Shown in pieces: positions 33,400 through 35,410 of a stretch of DNA of 35,410 bases. Each line of letters opens with the position of its first letter. The first letter of the stretch is position 1. The DNA comes from Candidatus Gastranaerophilales bacterium (lineage in GTDB: Bacteria > Cyanobacteriota > Vampirovibrionia > Gastranaerophilales > Gastranaerophilaceae), in the NCBI GenBank assembly GCA_944323955.1, contig CALUUK010000014.1:1-35410 (forward strand). Reading direction: 5' to 3'. Position numbers and translations under genes: made by a program. The notes below the pieces were generated by a model. It did not search any database. It was not told the DNA's origin and saw only the letters and a program-made list of their open reading frames with translations.

Positions 33400-34350
33400 A
33401 TGAGTTACCATATTCTGCATCTTACAAAAAACGGAAGCTATGTATCTGTTGATAGAGGGCTTTTGTTTTGTGAAGTAAAGTCAGCGGGTGAATGCTACAA
33501 ACTTCCTATTGATGATATTAAAGCAGTAATAGTATGTACTCCGGCGGTATCATTTTCAAATAATGCCATAGCTGCGCTATTAAAAAATAATGTTGTTATT
33601 CAGCATTGTGACAGAGCTTTTCAACCTATAGGCTGGAGTGTTCCTCTCTCCAGAATTGTTAAAACGAAAGTTTTTAAAAATCAAATTGAACAAAATGATG
33701 TTTTTACTTCTCAATTGTGGAAGAAAATTGTAAAACAAAAAGCATTAAATCAAGCTGCCGTGCTTGATATTATGGGTCTTGACAGTCATAATTTGTATAA
33801 TCTTATCAATAAACCTCTGATGAATGAAGCCAATATTGCTAAGCAATACTGGAGAGATTATTTTTTTATGCTCTCGGAACCTATGAAACGGGAACACCGA
33901 AATGCACAAAAATTTGAAAATGCATGCCTTAATTATGGTTATGCAATTCTTAAGACATTAATTTATCGCTCTATACTTATACATGGTCTGTTGCCGAATT
34001 TGGGGATACATCATACGGGTAATTATAAAACTACTCCGCTTGTATATGATTTAACAGAGCCTTTCAGAGCATTTATTGACATATATCTTTATTATTTTTC
34101 TAAAAATTATCCCGATGAATTTGAAAATGAAGAGATACAGGAATGGATTAAATTTATACCAAATTGTTTGAAAGATTACAGATTAAAATATAAAGAAAAC
34201 AGTTATAAAATAATTGATATTATAGACATTTATATAGAAGAAATCGCAAGTGCTTTTTCCTTGTTTGATAGTTCTGAAATATTTTTACCGAATATAAAAG
34301 AGCAATATTTATACAAAGACACACAGAAAAATAGAGAATATGAAGAGTAA
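33400..34350 (+). CDS. cas1: CRISPR-associated integrase Cas1, type II
   Basis: Metal-dependent integrase that with Cas2 inserts new spacers. 316 residues. The N-terminal beta domain is MSYHILHLTKNGSYVSVDRGLL. The C-terminal helical domain has the metal-site residues: E143 in MNEANIAKQYW, H204/H205 in LGIHHTGNYKTTPLVYDL, and D217/E220 in YDLTEPFRAFID. It matches type II Cas1 in size and motif spacing. It begins 31 nt after the cas9 stop and overlaps cas2 by 11 nt. It seems intact, so the locus should be able to acquire spacers, unless the truncated array has lost its integration end. Confidence 0.95.
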   Translation: MSYHILHLTKNGSYVSVDRGLLFCEVKSAGECYKLPIDDIKAVIVCTPAVSFSNNAIAALLKNNVVIQHCDRAFQPIGWSVPLSRIVKTKVFKNQIEQNDVFTSQLWKKIVKQKALNQAAVLDIMGLDSHNLYNLINKPLMNEANIAKQYWRDYFFMLSEPMKREHRNAQKFENACLNYGYAILKTLIYRSILIHGLLPNLGIHHTGNYKTTPLVYDLTEPFRAFIDIYLYYFSKNYPDEFENEEIQEWIKFIPNCLKDYRLKYKENSYKIIDIIDIYIEEIASAFSLFDSSEIFLPNIKEQYLYKDTQKNREYEE

Positions 34351-34687
34351 ATATAGAATGGGCTGGTTGTTTGTGTGTTTTGATTTGCCTGTTGTTGATA
34401 AAGAAGATATGAGAATGGCAAATAATTTTAGAAAGGATTTACTGAAACTTGGTTATTTCATGCTTCAAAATTCAATATATGTACGCTCTTGTGTGACATA
34501 TGATAAAACTGAAAAATATATTAAACTGATAAAAAGACTTGCACCTGCTACGGGGCAAGTGAATATATTCTATTTAACGGACAAGCAATGGAGTAATTCT
34601 GTTTGCATTGAAAAAGCTGAATATAACCCTTCAAAATATAAAAAGAAAATGGGTGAAAATACAGAAAAACAAATGACATTCTGGTAA
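34340..34687 (+). CDS. cas2: CRISPR-associated protein Cas2, type II
   Basis: Small ferredoxin-fold protein that bridges two Cas1 dimers during spacer integration. 115 residues, starting inside the cas1 end. GWLFVCFDLPVVDKED is the first strand with the conserved aspartate (D15). FRKDLLKLGYFMLQNSIYVRSC is the helix and second strand, and GQVNIFYLTDKQW the last strand. The terminal QMTFW is frequent in type II Cas2. ATG 34358 is a possible alternative start. It ends 25 nt before the predicted 3' end of the convergent tracrRNA. Confidence 0.93.
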   Translation: MKSKYRMGWLFVCFDLPVVDKEDMRMANNFRKDLLKLGYFMLQNSIYVRSCVTYDKTEKYIKLIKRLAPATGQVNIFYLTDKQWSNSVCIEKAEYNPSKYKKKMGENTEKQMTFW

Positions 34688-34711
34688 TTTTATGTTAGAA
34701 TTACTGATGTC

Positions 34712-34821
34712 AAAAGAAATTTGAAGGTTTAGAGAATGAGGCATAGCGTATATTTACCATATAGAGGGAATGACTATTCTCTAATCAATTATGATTGGTC
34801 TCTTAATTTAAAGTATATTAT
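34712..34821 (-). ncRNA. Predicted tracrRNA
   Basis: On the minus strand 34820-34788 is a decayed copy of the array repeat, complementary to the crRNA. It would pair as a 13-bp upper stem (TTTAAATTAAGAG), a bulge (ACC on the tracr side) and a ~9-bp lower stem with one mismatch. Downstream, 34783-34779 can pair with 34766-34762 (TAGAG/CTCTA) as a short nexus-like hairpin, or 34784-34776 with 34737-34729 as a 9-bp long-range stem. It ends near a small TCAAA/TTTGA hairpin and a TTTCTTTT run (34718-34711 region). About 110 nt, the expected size for II-C. The 3' end is approximate. Confidence 0.75.
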
Positions 34822-34827
34822 GTAATT

Positions 34828-34856
34828 ATTATATATTATTTTGTGTATTTTGTATA
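34828..34856 (-). promoter_or_regulatory. tracrRNA promoter
   Basis: On the minus strand TATACA (34856-34851), 17 nt, TATAAT (34833-34828), with a start near 34821 just before the anti-repeat. The embedded promoter of the adjacent repeat (34869-34861) points the same way and could also read into the tracrRNA. Confidence 0.55.
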
Positions 34857-34860
34857 TCCT

Positions 34861-34869
34861 ATTATAACA
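34861..34869 (-). promoter_or_regulatory. Repeat-embedded extended -10 promoter (one per repeat)
   Basis: The last nine bases of each repeat on the minus strand are TGTTATAAT, a perfect extended -10 (TGnTATAAT). The same element is at 34927-34935, 34992-35000, 35058-35066, 35124-35132, 35190-35198, 35256-35264 and 35322-35330. Transcription should start about 7 nt into the following spacer, leaving ~23-24 nt of guide. The copy given here is the last one and faces the tracrRNA. Confidence 0.75.
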
Positions 34870-35340
34870 TATTTTAAATTAAGAGAAAATCAAAACCAAG
34901 ATACAAGGTTTTAAATCGTCATCAGGATTATAACATATTTTAAATTAAGAGAAAATCAAAACTATATATATGCGTAGGTGACACCTTTTGTATTATAACA
35001 TATTTTAAATTAAGAGAAAATCAAAACTTCGGTAAGTTTTTTAATTTTTCTTTTAATATTATAACATATTTTAAATTAAGAGAAAATCAAAACTCATAAT
35101 TTTTACTCCTCATTCAGTAATTTATTATAACATATTTTAAATTAAGAGAAAATCAAAACTTTAATAACATATGATGTTCGCGGCATTTAATTATAACATA
35201 TTTTAAATTAAGAGAAAATCAAAACCTCTTGAATCAACTGTTGATGAAATGGAAAATTATAACATATTTTAAATTAAGAGAAAATCAAAACGTATTCCTT
35301 TACATATTCATTTAAATATTTATTATAACATATTTTAAAT
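34861..35340 (-). CRISPR. Type II-C CRISPR array, seven full repeats plus one truncated
   Basis: Identical 36-bp repeats at 34861-34896, 34927-34962, 34992-35027, 35058-35093, 35124-35159, 35190-35225 and 35256-35291. An eighth keeps only its first 19 bp (35322-35340) before foreign sequence. Seven spacers are 30 bp, except the second (34963-34991), which is 29. On plus the repeat opens ATTATAACATATTTTAAATT and closes AAAATCAAAAC. The functional strand is minus, because the crRNA then begins GTTTTGATTTTC, as in other type II repeats, and matches the minus-strand tracrRNA. No repeat shows decay, so the array looks recently active. Spacer targets cannot be judged here. Confidence 0.97.
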
Positions 35341-35410
35341 GGCTCTGTCACAACAAATGGTTGATTTTTGACGAGAAATAGCGTATAATAATAGTAAGAA
35401 ACAGTACCAC
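35341..35410. mobile_element. Left end of an insertion sequence interrupting the array (partial)
   Basis: At 35341 the eighth repeat stops abruptly and unrelated sequence begins GGCTCTGTCACAACAAATGG. GGCTCT at the tip resembles ISL3-family terminal repeats; IS6-type ends are another possibility. An inward promoter follows. The element runs off the window, so no transposase or second end is visible. If ISL3-like, an 8-bp target duplication of TTTTAAAT or similar would be expected at the far junction. Confidence 0.6.
35361..35389 (+). promoter_or_regulatory. Probable inward transposase promoter of the IS end
   Basis: TTGATT (35361-35366), 17-nt spacer, TATAAT (35384-35389), pointing into the element about 20 bp from its tip, as usual for a transposase promoter. 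Confidence 0.5.

Noticed and set aside
30342-34687. Type II-A or II-B locus
   Set aside because: No csn2 or cas4 gene between or after cas1/cas2, and Cas9 is of compact II-C size.
34861-35340. Array transcribed on the plus strand
   Set aside because: Only the minus strand gives crRNA repeats opening with GTTTT, an extended -10 at the repeat end, and complementarity to the predicted tracrRNA with its own promoter.
1-35410. tRNA or rRNA genes
   Set aside because: No T-loop or acceptor-stem pattern was noticed in the intergenic gaps, nearly all of which are short.

Overview
The window is AT-rich, gene-dense bacterial DNA, with most genes on the minus strand in tightly overlapping operons. Envelope genes (MraY/MurD/MurF/MurG/FtsW, MBOAT with SGNH partners, MscS, lipoprotein-like exported proteins), several [FeFe]-hydrogenase genes and a fermentative-type malic enzyme suggest a strictly anaerobic gut-type bacterium. 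The style (low GC, ATGA/TAATG overlaps, the hydrogenase set) fits non-photosynthetic Cyanobacteria such as Gastranaerophilales. That assignment is inference; some anaerobic Firmicutes or Elusimicrobia cannot be excluded from sequence alone.

Layout. 1-10333 (minus) is a peptidoglycan cluster read murF-mraY-murD-ftsW-murG-folC. It continues into two tandem SGNH-fold paralogs and an MBOAT O-acyltransferase cut by the window edge. rarA (plus) is divergent from murF. 11720-12199 is a flavodoxin with a consensus promoter framed by an 11-bp inverted repeat. 12338-17174 is a five-gene hydrogenase operon: two thioredoxin-like [2Fe-2S] proteins, a PAS-containing sensory-type [FeFe] hydrogenase, a SpoIIE/PP2C-like phosphatase and a second hydrogenase with altered H-cluster motifs. 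Upstream of it lie malic enzyme, plsY and der. 20721-21086 is non-coding and holds a small hairpin and a ~158-bp fold-back element. galE, mscS, an exported protein and a degenerate M48-like protein follow (minus). tilS-hpt (plus) are divergent from them. Then come a PlsC-type acyltransferase, an MgtC-like protein and an OppB/OppC permease pair (minus).

30280-35340 is a compact type II-C CRISPR-Cas locus: cas9 (1008 aa), cas1 and cas2 on plus, a tracrRNA read from minus between cas2 and the array, and an array of seven full 36-bp repeats plus one truncated repeat. Read on the minus strand, each repeat ends in a perfect extended -10 promoter, so each spacer can be transcribed separately, as in Neisseria and Campylobacter II-C systems. 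The array is broken inside its eighth repeat by what looks like the end of an insertion sequence, which runs off the window.

A recurring signal is a -10 hexamer only 6-7 nt before the ATG (rarA, tilS, oppB, cas1), predicting leaderless mRNAs. Other eye-catching points are the malic enzyme with a partly duplicated catalytic domain and the flavodoxin operator.
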